From Climacium dendroides (taxonomy: Eukaryota; Streptophyta; Bryopsida; Hypnales; Climaciaceae), in contig OX467089.1 in assembly GCA_950106755.1 (NCBI GenBank), positions 24,967,345 through 25,031,344 of the forward strand: a stretch of DNA of 64,000 nt, read 5' to 3'. Under the pieces are notes generated by a model, which was given only the letters and a program-made list of their open reading frames with translations, made no database searches and was not told where the DNA came from. A program made the translations under genes and the position numbers. Each line of letters begins with the position of its first letter. Position 1 is the stretch's first letter. Below are positions 22,551 to 36,255 of this stretch, in pieces.

Positions 22551-23774
22551 TATTAAGATCGAAGCAAGTAGGTACTGAGATCAAGTAGGTAGGCATTGAG
22601 ACTGAATTAGGCTTCTAATTTACATCATACAAGTTTTAAAATTAAATTCAGATTGGGATGATGCCTAAAAGCCTCAATTTTGATTCTTAAAAATTGATTT
22701 CTACAAACAAAGAGTTTAGAATTTGATTTTCAAACCAAACAGAATTCACAAAAAAATTTAGAAATTGATTTTCAAACAAAATAGACCAAAGTGAAGTGAG
22801 GCCAAAGCTCAACCATACAAACTTGATTTGAAATTAGAAGTTGTACACCTACTGGACCTAACTTAAGTTGCAAAATCTCCAATACTCCAAGATATCAAAT
22901 CATGAACTAAACAAGTACAAATGAGGAGCCTAAAAAATATTAGTACTTTGAGCATCTATAGTAGTCCATGCCATTCTACCACGCCAAATAATTTGGCACG
23001 TCTAGGGAACATGTAGTGTCCCAACAGTTGCAACCAAAGTCATTTTTCAATACAGGCCCATTAAAAAATCAATCTAGACACTTCAACTTGCAATGGTGGA
23101 CCAACTTGACTTGGACTATAGTATGATAAAAAGGCAAAGATTAGTAGTTGTTTTCATTGCGTGCAATCATTGGGAAAATGGTTTTTCATGTAGATGCAAT
23201 CAATATCCTATATGCATAGGTGCAAGGGAAGTAACGAGTCCTAAGTAAAAGCCCCCCTATCCTCTAAAAAAATCCATAGCTGAGATGATCAACCAATGAC
23301 AAGCTAGCTCAAGAAAACATGGGAGATCATAGAGAATATGTATTAGATAACCGATGAGTTGCACTAGCAGTGAATAGGTTATCGTACATAACCGGTTGTA
23401 CATTTTTCAATCATAAGCTTTGATCTTCATGATCTAAGGATGTAGAAAGCAAGTTGAAAGGAAAGAAGGTTATGAGTTGCAACTTGTAATGGCAATGGTG
23501 ATGGGTTGCCAATGGGATGGTGCCACATTAGCATTGAAAAGTCAACAACTGGTTATGAAGTCATTACTCCAACCTTAAAAATTAGACTTTAGCTAGAAGC
23601 TGGTGGGGTCCTAATAATGTGCCAACTCATTTCTTAACTCTAACATGTGGCACAAATGGTCTGGTGCATCCCTTGTGGTGCAAACCTCTAAAGATGATCT
23701 TAGTAGTTGATGGGAATTGCTAGTTTGGATGTGAGCCATTCATTAAAGAATAGTTAACTTGGATGACCAAGAAT
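22551..23774. other. AT-rich spacer, no gene seen
   Basis: No open frame of note and no recognised repeat. It separates the 5' end of the LINE from the inverted-repeat element at 23775. Confidence 0.6.
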
Positions 23775-25671
23775 TGTTGAAGGAGAATAATGACCTACTT
23801 GGAAATTATTCTTCCAGTATAATAAATTTGTTTCGAAAGAGACAATCAAATAGGAAATCTATGCTAATAGGTTCAATCTTTATAACAAGTGACACAATTT
23901 CTAATTAATGCATGTACATGCACCACATCACAAAGACATCAATTAGGCTCAAAATATCATTATATTAAGATATCCAAATTGGTGAATAAATCATTGTTAT
24001 AGTTCTACAATTGACAATTTTCCACTCCAATCTTTCATTCAATTAACTTCTCATTTACTTCATTATATCCAATTTATAATCACAAATACTCACCTCCACC
24101 ATTAGTAAAACCTAATATCCATCACATCACTCAAAAATAACAAAGATATACAATCAATTCAGGATTTCAGGCTAGGACTCAAATAGGAATTGGAACTTGA
24201 TGGTTACTACCCAAGAAGAGACTACCTAAATACCTGATACTAACTACCAAATTGAACTAACATCCAATTTAGCTCCAAATCCCAATTAGATATACTCAGC
24301 TACTTAGTTGGCATTCCACCATCTATACACTTGGATCCCAATCTTGGCTCATAGTTTGCCCCAAAATTCACTTCAAATTGGTTAAATTTAATTATCAAAA
24401 TTACCAAATTGGACACTAGACATGGTAATAACCTACCTAAAACAAAATAAAACACATCCAAAATGTACATCAAAAATCCAAAAATTAGTCTGAATTGGTT
24501 ATTTACATAGCCCAACTTTATTTTTTTTATTGAAGATGAAGAATCTCAAGTGATTTCAAAGACGATTTCTAATTTCAAAGGTGGTTTCTAATTTCTAAGG
24601 TGGTTTTGGAGCTCAGAGTAAGCCAAGTTGAGAACACAACTGCATGTAAAGAAGGGACTACATCTTAATGTTGTGTATGTGGCTACAGGGTGTACTTCTA
24701 AAGGCGGGCGGTCCAGATAGGATGTTTGTGGGGATGCAAGCAACTGGGAGTGGGGCTATGTAGATAACCTAGTTGGAATAAATTTTTGGACTTTTTGTGA
24801 GTATTGAGCGTGTTTATACCTCAATTTTGGCAATCTAGTTTGTAATTTTGCGTCCAATTAGGTAGTTTTGAGAATGAGTTTTAACTTGAATTGAGAATTA
24901 TTTGTATTAACTTCTTTTGGGAATTTAGGGGTACTATGTGTGGTTTTACCTAGTTGGGAATGATATTGCCTAATTGGGGTCAAATGAAATCTCAAGCTAT
25001 TTGGGTGGAATTATTTAATGGGCAATCAATTTTGGATTCAACTTTTAGTTGATAGTACAAGAGTGACAAAGTTGCAAGTTGGGTGGTTTTTTATGTCCCA
25101 TTTGAATTTTTAATTAGATTATTTGTAGGCTATGTTAGCAAGTAGCTTTGGGTGGTTGGTCATCTTCTTCTTATCTAGTAATTTTCTCTTTTGGCTTCCT
25201 ATTTGGGTTCTCAGTTCAAAGTTGTAGTTGCCCACTATTGAATGTGTCTAGTGCAAGTCCTAGCTCAAATTGGTTGCATATCTTTGTTATTTTTGAGTGA
25301 TGTGATGGGTGTTAGGTTGTGCTAAAGGTAGAGATGAGTAGTTGTGATTATAAATTGGATATAATGAAGTAAACGGGAAGTTCATCAGATGAAAGATTGG
25401 AGTGGGAAATTGTCAATTGTAGAACTATAACAATGATTTATTCACCAATTTAGATTAATATAATGATATTTTGAGTCTAATTGATGTCTTTGTGTACATG
25501 TATGGATGTTGACTGTATGCATGTATGGATGGATGTTAATTAAAAGTTGTGTCACTTGTTATAAAGATTGAATCTATTAGCATAGAAATTTCCTACTTGA
25601 TCGTTTCCTTTGGAACGAACTTATTATACTGAATGGGTAATTTTTAAGTAGGTCATTATCCTCCTTCAACA
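23775..25671. mobile_element. 1.9-kb element with long inverted arms, TGTTG...CAACA ends
   Basis: The left arm (from 23775, 'tgttgaaggagaataatgac') is matched in inverse orientation at the right end (to 25671). Very good matches run over 23775-24170 against about 25290-25671, for example 'aaagattggagtgg' and 'attgtcaattgtagaactat'. Weaker matches continue almost to the centre (about 24720). Flanking 5-mers are AGAAT and AGGAT. The TG...CA ends and 5-base flanks resemble an LTR retrotransposon, so two LTR-like units in head-to-head orientation are one reading; a foldback element is another. No coding sequence was found. Confidence 0.65.
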
Positions 25672-27344
25672 AGGATTGACTTTGCTTACAAGACAAATAG
25701 ACAAGACAAAACATACAAATAGTTGACTTTTTTAGATTCTATAAGTTTATTATTAGAAGGTAGAAGCCAAATCAACTTGTCTTCCAAGGTTTGTTTGATT
25801 CCTAAACAAATTAGAAGCATTTAACAAATTAGATTTGATTAGATTTGGTAGGATTTTATTCCACAAAAAATATCCCATAAGAAAAGAGAAAATTAGAAAG
25901 AAAAGAGAAGAAAAGAAAGAAGCTTAGGGCAAAGAAAGAGGGAGTTAGAACTTCTTTAGACACAATGCTACATTCAAATACAACTTCAAAAATACAACAA
26001 AAATATGAATGAAAGTTGAAGGACATCGCCACAAGGTTGCAATTGCGTCGAACGAAGATGGAACCATAGAGGCTGTAACTTTTAAGGTTAGTCTTTGAAT
26101 TTATTTCCCCCATTTGCTCATTTTTATCAAAAATATTAATTTTAATTCACTGAATTTAGAAGTCAAAGTCAGACCATTAGGATCAATTGTAAATTTGAAT
26201 TTGAAGTTCAAAATATTTAAAAAAATTCATTAGCTTTCCAAAAAGATATTAAACATAAAAACTAGATTAAAACTCTAAAAGTTATACTAGGATTAAAAAA
26301 TAGTCTCTGAATTGGATGAAAAGCTAAAAAGTCATTTAAAGGAAGCTTTAAAGGAATATTAAAATTTATATTAAAGTAGAATCTAAAAGGTGAAAAAAAT
26401 TTGAAATTCAAAGGTAAAAGAAATTGATAGATGAAGTTTGGTGAACCAAACAATAGTCAAACTTCATCCATAGATAATTTTTACTGAAAAGGTCAAAAAT
26501 AGAATTGGTTTAACTTTCTAGAAAGTTAAATTTAAGGCCTTCAAGATAAAATTATTTAACCTTAAAAGTAGAAATATAAAACAAAAGTCAAAACAAAGTA
26601 ATAAAAAACAATTAGAAATCTATTGTCAAAATCAAAAGATAATTAAAGAACAAGTTAGAAGTAGAACCTTAGAGAGAATATATCCAAAATCCCAAAACTA
26701 GTTTAACCTCAAAAATTGGACAAATATTGAAGAAATTAGAGTAGGATGAAGTTTTAAACAAAAGTAGGGGGAATTGGATGAAAGTCAACTAGAGTTGGCT
26801 ACACCAAGCCAAATTTAAAACTTAGGTAGACAATTAAAAATATAAAATAATCCAAAAATCAGACGTAAAGTTTGTTAGCAAAAATATTAGGAATCAACGG
26901 ATGAAGTTTTAGTATTAGTTCAAACTTCAAACTTCTATCCACAAATATCTTCTAGGGAATTAGGTCAAAACTAAACTTCTTTACCATTTTAGAAAGGGAA
27001 AAATCAGACCTACAACTTAGATTATCTAACTTTTCCACTTAACTAACCCACATTGGCCCTTAGTTTTGGTTGTTGTAGCCAAAATTGCACACATCACTAA
27101 TTTGTTTGAATTGGTTAGTATTTGGTACAAGGAAAGTGTAGGTAGAAACAAAAATTGAAGATTCATTGTTTGGAAGGCGTGATTGGATTGGATTACATGT
27201 TGTACTCCTAATAGGAACTTTATACGACAAAAGACACTAAAAACCCAATTGTATATGTATTATTTTAAAGGTGAAAATAAAGCACCTACATAGAAGCCCA
27301 GGTTAAAACAAAGTAAAACATTGTCATACATAGTGACAACATTT
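25672..27344. other. AT-rich spacer, no gene seen
   Basis: Very AT-rich with many 'tcaaa'/'aaagtt' strings. Short frames on the minus strand (25856-26113 and 26262-26453) are rich in Phe, Leu and Ser because of A-rich composition and look non-coding. Confidence 0.6.
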
Positions 27345-27632
27345 CACTACAAGACGACTACATAATGACTTCCACATCACTATGATCAAGTGATTTGAAG
27401 TCGTTCATTAGCACTTCAGAAAGTAATGGAAAAAAAGGCTTCTTTTTTCTCTATCATTTTCTATTATCTTTTTATTTATTTTTCATTTACAAAAATAAAT
27501 AAAATTTAATCTTTATCTCACTATTCTTCCCTTCTCTCTTTTTTATATCATTTTATTTTTTACTTTTTTATTTATTTATTTCATTAACTATAATTTACTT
27601 CAACTTATTTTTAAAGGAAAATTTTCTTTCTT

Positions 27633-27637
<5 letters not shown>

Positions 27638-27729
<92 letters not shown>

Positions 27730-27735
27730 TTTTTT
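27638..27735. repeat. (TA)n microsatellite followed by a T run
   Basis: About 74 bases of uninterrupted TA repeats pass into about 24 consecutive T. This is likely to be length-variable and hard to assemble. Confidence 0.95.
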
Positions 27736-28429
27736 AATTTTTTAAATTTAATTTTTTCCTTTTTTCATATCTTTTTCCTTTTTTAAATCTTTTTTTATCT
27801 TTCTAATTTCTTTACTTTTTTTCTTTTAAAATTTAAAAATAAATAAAAATTCTTCTATCCTTTTTTTTGTAATCATACATTTCTAGTGTCATTTTTGCTC
27901 TGTTGGTGTATATTGTTTTCTTAGTGAGAATCAATTTCAAGGTTCATTTAAACTCCTACCAGTATGGCAATAATGATTTTTGTCCATTAGAGCCATTGTC
28001 TTTACATTAATTCCAAATAGCTCATATGATTCAAATTTGACATTCTAAAGGTTCCAACATATATACACAAAAGTATTCTAATGGTACTAGAAGTAGTCGT
28101 TAAGTTCCGTTTTGCCTTTATACAATGCTTCTTTAGTACCACTACAGAATTACTTCCTAAGACTGCAGAATGAATTGAAAAATGTCTCAGACTATCGTAC
28201 TCCTACTCTACTACTGCTTTGGTGCTCTATGCATTGTGATGCATTGTGCAATTTCCAAACATCTTGAATACCTTTTATCACACTTCTCCTACATTTATAG
28301 CACATTTTCATGTATGCCATATCCAACAAGGATGGACAAAATTCAGAAACAATGTTACAAAATGTCAAAGAAAATATCTTTTCTAATCCTTTTCTTAATT
28401 TTGTCCATTATTTTTTATTTGAGTCTTGA

Positions 28430-28660
28430 AATCTAAAAAGGATTTTTGTAGATGAAAGTGAGATTGATTTCCCAATTTTTTATAGTTCAAAGTTTTTTTT
28501 AAAAGTTAATCTATTATGCCTAAATGAGGTTTGAAATATTATTTGTAACACAATTTTTGCATTTTACATATCCCACATGGTTTGTCTTGCCTCCTACCAC
28601 TCCACTTTTATAAAGGGCTTGTTATTTCATCTCTTCATACTTACACATTAAGTGCTTTGG
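28430..28660 (+). repeat. Dispersed LTR-like repeat, copy 2
   Basis: Partner of 5928-6230, with shared strings 'atcccacatgg', 'tataaag' and 'aggtttgaaat' in the same order. It lies inside the candidate CACTA element. Confidence 0.4.
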
Positions 28661-29305
28661 AAGCCATTCAATACAAATGTCAACTATGATTCATTGTATA
28701 TGGTATATTGTTGTGAAATTTTGAATGTATTCATATGTAATTGTAGAATGACTACTCTATATAATTGTTATTACACTTCTTTTCACACACATTACAACAA
28801 TTAGAAAATGACAGAAAAATGAATTCACATCCTTGGGGAGTAACCTAAACCCTAAATTCATGTCACTACATAATGACTTGTGACATGGTAGTCCATGTAA
28901 ATAACACGAAGACTCCATCGCAACTTCTAAATGACTACATAATGACTTCTTATGTATCTATTTATGTTAGATGTTTAATGAGTCTATGGTAACTTTAAAA
29001 TGAATTGCAAATGACTAGCCACGTGAATGTCCATGTAGGACAGAAGAAAAAAATACTTTCTATATGGCAGCACAACAGCCATTTCCTCAAGCCAATCTTT
29101 CTTTATCAATTCAATGATAATTGTTTCTCATCCATTTATACATTCAAGGTACAAATAGTTGGTGATAATAAAAATGGAAGTCATTTAAAAACAACTTGTC
29201 TACAATGACTTCAAGGCACTTGAGTCATTCTACAATCAAATGTGTTCATAATGTTTGTTGTAAAGTTAGATATTGAAGTCATTTATATGATTATTTTTTG
29301 TAGTG

Positions 29306-32300
29306 GTAGAGTTTGACATTTTGGTGTGTTCAATTTTAGGTGTACTTACCATACAATATTTAAAAAAAGATGTTGAAATGACAAGTGTGCACTGCCTCTA
29401 GGGCTTATGGTTACAACATTCATTAATGATAATCAACATGCAATCCATCATTATCAAAGTTGTGGACATCATAGGATTCAATAGTTATAATGCCTCTTCT
29501 AACTATAGATACTATGAGTGAAAGTCTAATTTAAACACCTAATTGCCAAAATATTTTTCTTTTCACTTAAGAAAAATTTCAACACATGAAACTACTCGTA
29601 TTAGGATTTTAGCATTTGGTATCTATGTTTTCTTGTGTTCAACAATTTCTATTTTTTTTTTTTTTCCAAAACTTGTCATCCAAGGCGTAAGGTACAATGT
29701 AGGTTTTTAGAATATTCAAAAATTACCCAATATAGATCAAAACTTTTGCAACGTTTCAAACATTTCACTTATAATATTCCAAACATTTAGACACTCCAAA
29801 AAATACTTAATTTATGTCTAAATTTGACCTTTGCATAGTGTACACATTTGTGGACATTTCTCAACAAATCTATCCTAATATACTATGAGATCTATCTTGA
29901 TTAGGGATCTTTCAAATTTCTAGATAGGTAGGGGTTATCACAATGGAAAATGCAAGAATCTAGTGATTAGTGGAAAGGGCCTCAACATTTGAATACACAA
30001 TATTCATCAAATTGGAAAATGAGATACATAATTGGTTCTTCCTTTTACATGACATATTTAGCTATGCAATTTGGACCATTTGAGTCCATGAAAATAAAAA
30101 CTATTTGAGTTTCACCCATGTTTCAACATAAGGTAACCCTTCAAGGACCAAGAAGACACAATGTATTGTCTTCAAATTTTCAATGACAAATTCTTCATAA
30201 GATGAAACAAATCTCAGTATTTTGTAAACTAAGATCTTGTAAAGTAACAAGTTTACATAGTTACTTGTTACATTTCCCAATTTTTAAAATTCAAATGTGA
30301 AAAGTATTTGAAAATCTATTTAGGAAATGTAGTCTAGTAAGCAAAGGTAGAAAACATGATGTTTTTTCCAATGAAAGGAATAGTAGGGATGGAAGAAAAC
30401 ATTTTCTTGGACATTTCTAGTCTTTACTCTATACAAGCAAACTGAGTTTGGAGAATTTAAAAAAAAAAAAAAAATTATCAATTTTAAAAATAGAATGTTC
30501 AATCTTGTGTGATTAAGAACACAAAATAAATAGAATGATCCCAACCTCAATTCTTCATGATAAATTTTTTCTTAATTCAAAATCTAAAGTGCAAAATTTT
30601 AAGTTAACTAAAGAAGATTCAAAGTCTCATAAACTAGTTTACCAAGGTGCCAAAAATATGATTCCTTCACTTTGAGTGCATTTATCTTGTAGCTTATGAG
30701 ATCAAAGTCTTTGAAATTTTTTCCATACATTTGCATACTAGTCTACCGCAAGATCATATAGTTAGATAAAATAAAAATAAAAATAAAACATTTTAAATAT
30801 TTTGCTCTTTGCACTAGTCTAAATGACAAGTTTTGAACGTTTTTTGAGGAATTTATGGTCTTGAGACATTAGTATTAAAATATGGCCATTGAACTTACTA
30901 TTGGTTTTTCTTTTTAATTTTTTCTTACAAGCTGTATTACCTAGCTTGTAAATTCCATATCCTTCTTCATTCTCAATATGTTTTTGAATCTTTAGCGTCT
31001 AATACTGATTAAATATTCATGTTCTTGGATTGTTCAATGGTATATTTCCAACCTTATTGAATAATGTTGATATGTAAAAAGTAGGGGATATCTACATAAA
31101 ATAGTTAAATTAGATTGTTCCACACTAATTTCTCAACATTTGACACTATATAAATATTTACTATTGTTGTACAAAAATGCACTACTTTGTGAATTAGGTG
31201 TTGTTGTAGTTGTGACTCATAAACTTTCATATGTACAAATGAAAATATTTGTAGAAGTATTTGTTGACTTTGATGACTTGTAAAGTAACTTTTGGAGGGT
31301 AAGGCAACCTCATTGTTAAAGTAACCTAATTTCACTATTTTGTGTAGAGTCAAGTTTTGTGTGTACAAATATTTTCCAATTAATGAAAATTTTCCAATGT
31401 AATGTAATGAATTTACTATGTTGCTGGTCTTGAACCCTAGCACTCGAGTAATCATGCTATGAATGCAGGATTGAGGAGTTTTTTTTCTTTATCAACAAGC
31501 AAACCAATGAAGGAAAAAATGGCCTCTGATTTCTGACCTATCTGGCTTACATACTCGCAATTTTAGTACATATTGTGATACACAATATTGTTAATTTAAG
31601 ATATTGTATAGGGTATATAGGGTGACAAAAGACACATTATGCCAATTAATTAATTCACTTCTGAAATGATTGAATTAATTAAAATACATTTATACCCCCA
31701 TTTCCATATTTATGTTTTTCACTACTACTATGATTACAATTGATATGAGATATCGACACCATATCCCGCATCAATACCCATGTATGTATATTGTAATGTC
31801 TTGGGTGGTGAGGGCTTTTGGTCCCACATAGGCGGTTATGGAGTAACCCTTTTTTTTTTTACAAAATGTGGTACAAAGTTGGTTTAGCAATATGTTGCAA
31901 TCCTCTAATGCAACTCAAGCGCTAAAGCCTAGACAACTTGAAGGATGCTTTCTAATATGTAAGCTCATGATGAACAAAATAATATTATACATTTTTTTTC
32001 TTCTAAGACTACCTATTATTACTGATGAATTAATGAGATTGGAATGCACAGGCATAACAATAACCCTACATGTAAGGTGAAAACATACAAAACCATCAAA
32101 ATAAGTAATTTAGCATAGGTGGAGGCACCTTTTTCAAAGAAAACAATTTTAATTTTGTAATATTAGCAATTGAAACCATTAATTTTTGGATAAGACATGT
32201 AATTACTATGAATTTTCAAAGTGGAAGCTTCCTCGGCCACTTAAACCATCAAATAGCTGGATCATTAAAACCAAAATTTACAAAACCAAGAATTCATCAA

Positions 32301-34196
32301 TAGCAACTAAGTATAGGGATGGTTTAATTGCACTTTTAGAGACACTTTCAATAAAAGTTTACTTGTCAAGAATGGGTACACAAATGGTTTGGGGTGTTTT
32401 CACTTTATATATTTCAAAGACTTAGATGATAAAAAAACATTAGCACAAGCAAAACAAGATTTGTAGATGATGATCATAAAATTTAATCACTGTGATTTAA
32501 ATTCTCATGCACCAAGTGCATTTCTAGATGGTCAAACATCATTTATGAGTTCAATTTAGGTTTGTAAATTATATTCAAGTTTCAATCTTATATCTTCTAT
32601 ACCTTAAGATAGGTTGTTTGTTTTATTTGATCTAACAAACCATGAGGCATCTAGTGGTGTTATTGATATCATTCAAATGTTCTTGGTAAGGAGGGGTGCA
32701 TGGACTTTGTTTTGTGGCATTTGAACCCATAGTATGAAAGTTATGGAATTTCAAAAAATTTATGAATTTGAAAATTCAAAAAAATTACAACTTGCACGTC
32801 ACATGTCCAAACGCCACAAAACAAAGCCCCTGCACTCCTTTGCACATAATGCTTTCCATTTGTGCTAGTTTTGTGGCATTTAGACCTACAATGTGAATGT
32901 TATGGATTTTTTAAATAAAAATATTTGAATTAAATTATCTTTTATTTTTGAAAAAAACATAACTTTCACATGGCATGTCCAAAAGCCACAAAACAAAGCC
33001 TTTACACTCCTTTGTGCATAAAGCTTTCTATTTGTATCAAGAATGCAACTTCTTACACTACGATATAAAAGGTATTAAATTTCAAAGTTTTAATTGATTA
33101 CAGATTTTTAAAATTTATTTTTACTTTTGTTTTGGTTGTGGCAACAACATAAGGCACACTAGTATTTATTACATGAAACTCTCTATAAATAATATAGTGT
33201 CTATTAATGTAAAAATATTCTATTAGCTTTGTGAAAAAAATACATTTGTTATAGTTTTATAATAACAAGTGAAAATAAATTGATAAATATACAAAGACAA
33301 TCCAATCAATTTTAAATATCTTCACACAAGGCACAAGTAGAAATGAAGAAGAGTATGAAGAATTCTCTAGAAAACTATTTAATTTTTGACATCCAATAAC
33401 TACCTTACACCCTTTACAATGTCCTTCAAGTCAAATTAAACTATAAAGTTAAATTTTCTACATTAGTTTCAACATATTTTGAGCTTTCTATAAACAAACT
33501 ATAAGTTTTTAAAATATTGAAAATAGGTGTATATAACATCAAACTAAGGCTTTCAAATATATTGATTGTGTATTTTTTTTTAAATCTTTAAGGGTGGTTT
33601 TAGAAAGTAGTCTCAAGTAGGCATAGTTATTTTATTCAATACAATAAGAAGTGACAAAAAATGTTGCTTTTGAGTTTTTTATTGTTGGCATTGCAAACTA
33701 AGGGTGAGATTTAACTTTATGGTCTTAATAAGGGTGAAATTTTAACCTTAGGTTCTTAACACTATCAATGTATTATGTTTATTAAATTCAACATATTTAC
33801 AAACACTAAAGCCAAAGAGCTAAACAATTGCAAATGATTTGACTATGAGAACATTGCATTACAAAGTTAAGGGTGTCACAAATATATAATTTTTATTATA
33901 TTGAAGTAATTCTCAAACAATTGTCTTATGCCTTTATTAAATGAGGTTGTATATTTTAATAACCACACTAGTGTGAATACAAGAAATCATATTCTCTATA
34001 TTTTTAATGATAGTAGAAGGCCACACTAGAAGGAGCCAAATGCTTTTAACAAAAGTATTTAAAGAGTCAAAAGTTTGCATAGAAAGCCAAATACTTTTGA
34101 CAAAATAAAACTCAAGGAGAATATGTACAAATGTCCAAATCTAAATTTTCTTGAATCTAGTAAAATTATTCTCAAACATAATCATTTATTGGCTTC
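29306..34196. other. AT-rich intergenic stretch
   Basis: No supported gene. The short frames at 30320-30550, 31105-31455 and 31868-32080 lack motifs. The inverted, duplicated repeat at 32690-33040 is described separately. Confidence 0.6.
32690..33040. repeat. Duplicated foldback repeat (family B)
   Basis: The segment 32693-32838 folds back: 'ggactttgttttgtggcatt' at the left pairs with 'gccacaaaacaaagcccc' at the right. A diverged second unit follows at 32876-33040. Both end with similar 'cactcctttg' plus 'ataa.gctttc' strings. One-sided relatives occur at about 47335-47480 and 53865-54015, starting 'gaggggtgca.ggactttgtt'. Origin unknown, probably an old transposon family. Confidence 0.55.
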
Positions 34197-34312
34197 TCTT
34201 TGAATTCTTATTTAGATTTCTTTGAATTCTTATTTAGATTTCTTTGAATTCTTATTTAGATTTCTTTGAATTCTTATTTAGATTTCTTTGAATTCTTATT
34301 TAGATTTATTTG
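34197..34312. repeat. 22-bp tandem repeat, about five units
   Basis: Units of 'tctttgaattcttatttaga' plus 'tt' begin at 34197, 34219, 34241, 34263 and 34285. The last unit diverges into 'tatttgaattttga'. Confidence 0.9.
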
Positions 34313-34774
34313 AATTTTGATTCAACTTGAATTTATTTGGAATGACAAGAAGCATTCATGCCCTCATATTCACTAAGATATTAAATATGTACACATAGAT
34401 TGGACTGCTGTCTAGCTTCCTCCACATACTACATGAACCTACGGGAGAGTCAGTCTATGACAATTTTCCCACAACCTGGAAATCAAACAAAACAAAGGCA
34501 TACTTTTTATGGAGTCGCCGCAGAAATCTTCTTTAGCTTGCAAAAACTTCAAGCCAGGAAATTGTTGGAACCTGCTCCACGTCCAGCTAGTTCAAACCTC
34601 ATACAGGTTGCCGCAAAAGTTCATCAGATAGAGTGGCAGAGTACTGGTAGATCTGGAAAATCACATAAGAGTGAGAAAGTAATCTCCATACTCTACATTC
34701 CATTTGATCACAGTAGATAGTTTCGTTCGCATGTCAATGACTAAGAAACCCAAGTTTTTCTTCGCAGCCAAGGC

Positions 34775-35958
34775 TCACTTAACCATACCATAACTGCCAG
34801 TAATTTTCAGTACACCCCCTTGCTTTTGGTAGGCAAAGTTCAAACCCTTGGTCAACTCCAACGTTGCCCCAAACCGCAACGACTTGGACACGCTCTTTTC
34901 AAAGAGCATCTCCACCTCTTCATTTGTGGCAATAACCTTCAACTGCTTTGGTCCCGATACAGCTTCCTTCATAAGTGTTTCTCCAAACATAGACTTGAGC
35001 ACGGTTTCATCAACGTCAAAAATCTCAACAGGAACTAACTTGGCTGAGCCATACTTGGTACTAGGCTTGTACGACATTTGATTCACGACCTGTGACCGGA
35101 TCGACCTCCTGAGCTTGTTCACCTGCGTCTCCAGTTGCTTAGGGGTGAATGCTTTCGAGGGACCCCCATCTGCGCTTGCTGGACTGGAATCAACAGACTT
35201 CTTGGCTGATTTCAGTTTCCTCTCAAGTGCTGCTATTTGCATGTCATTCTCAGTCACGACTCTCTGAAGTTGTTCATCCTTCTCGTTCAGCATTCTCTTG
35301 AGCTCCTCAATGTTGTCGCAGTAGTCCCACGGGCGAATGCGCTTGACAGCCATGTTGTCTCCTGTGTTGCATCTACATCAACCAAGACAATTGATACTAA
35401 GTGAACCAAGTAAAATGGAAGAATCAACCGAGTATAAGGTAGACGATACTATTTGGGTCACTTCAATTATTTAACATGGTTAGAAGTGTGATTTTTGGAA
35501 GATGTTAAAAGATGAGGAGAGATCACTTTTCGTATCACAGTCAAATCTCTTGAGATCGATTCTTTTTCAATATGTATGAATTTCTTAAGCAATTCCGAAG
35601 TGGGAAGTTGGAGACAACTATAAATGACAGTACTCAATCCCATTTCCATTCAAAGATAGACATTAAACCAATAGTAATGCTTACACCACTTGCTAAAAAA
35701 AGCCAACGAAATTTATGCATAGGTGAGTTATATTTGGTAACAGGGGTTAGTATAAGAGAGGGGATCCCTGGGTCAGATTCCTAACAATTTTAGTATCCTC
35801 TATCCCGAAGGGTAATAAAACAGAAGTTCTGTTACTCACCTTTGCGTTGGAGATGGCAGTTCCTGCGCAGTCCTCTTCAAAGCATTCTTAAACCTTGGCG
35901 AGGGAAAGACTGCCACTTTTCTTGAGAGGTTCACTCCACCTTCGTTTAAGCCGGCCAT
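34775..35958 (-). CDS. Uncharacterised coiled-coil protein
   Basis: Model: exon 1 is 35958-35840 and exon 2 is 35372-34775, joined across a 467-base intron (donor AAAG/gtgagt, acceptor tgatgtag). The phases match (119 + 598 = 717 bases), giving 238 residues. I do not recognise the family. The N-terminus is basic and Ser/Pro-rich (MAGLNEGGVNLSRKVAVFPS). Residues 47-58 hold MAVKRIRPWDYC. A charged coiled coil with heptad-like Leu/Ile follows at about 58-95, then a Ser/Ala-rich linker, a basic helix near FTPKQLETQVNKLRRSIRSQ, and a conserved-looking C-terminal domain ending TGSYGMVK. A plain start at Met47 would give 192 residues. The sequence 'tttgtcttttag' just upstream of the start suggests an intron in the 5' leader. 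No signal peptide or membrane segment is visible. Confidence 0.75.
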
Positions 35959-36255
35959 TGGAGTGCAGTCTAAAAGACAAACCAAAATCAAGGTCATTAG
36001 CAGTCGCCAAGAGATTGAAACACCAGCACCAGCACACGTAATCTAAGCCCGAACAAGAAAACCTCTTCACAAAGATCACTGGCATGAACAGAAACACTGA
36101 AACATGGAACTTCCGTCCTAATCCTACATGAGACACCCTACCCATATTCTACAGATACAATGTCCTACATGCTCATCTGCAAATTCAGCTTTACCACACG
36201 GTATGCCCCCAGAATTGCCCGGGGGGAAAGAGCATTCGCGCAAAAAAAAAAGTAT

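Larger units (their letters stand above)
27345..29305. mobile_element. Candidate non-autonomous CACTA element (about 2 kb)
   Basis: The left end reads CACTACAAGACGACT; the right end reads inward CACTACAAAAAATAATC. Near both ends the motif 'atgacttc' or its inverse 'gaagtcat' is repeated several times, as in the subterminal repeats of CACTA elements. A second CACTACATAATGACTTG lies at 28864, so a shorter element (28864-29305) is also possible. Neighbouring 3-mers (ttt and gta) do not match, which weakens the case. No transposase is present; the interior holds a microsatellite and an LTR-like segment. Confidence 0.4.
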
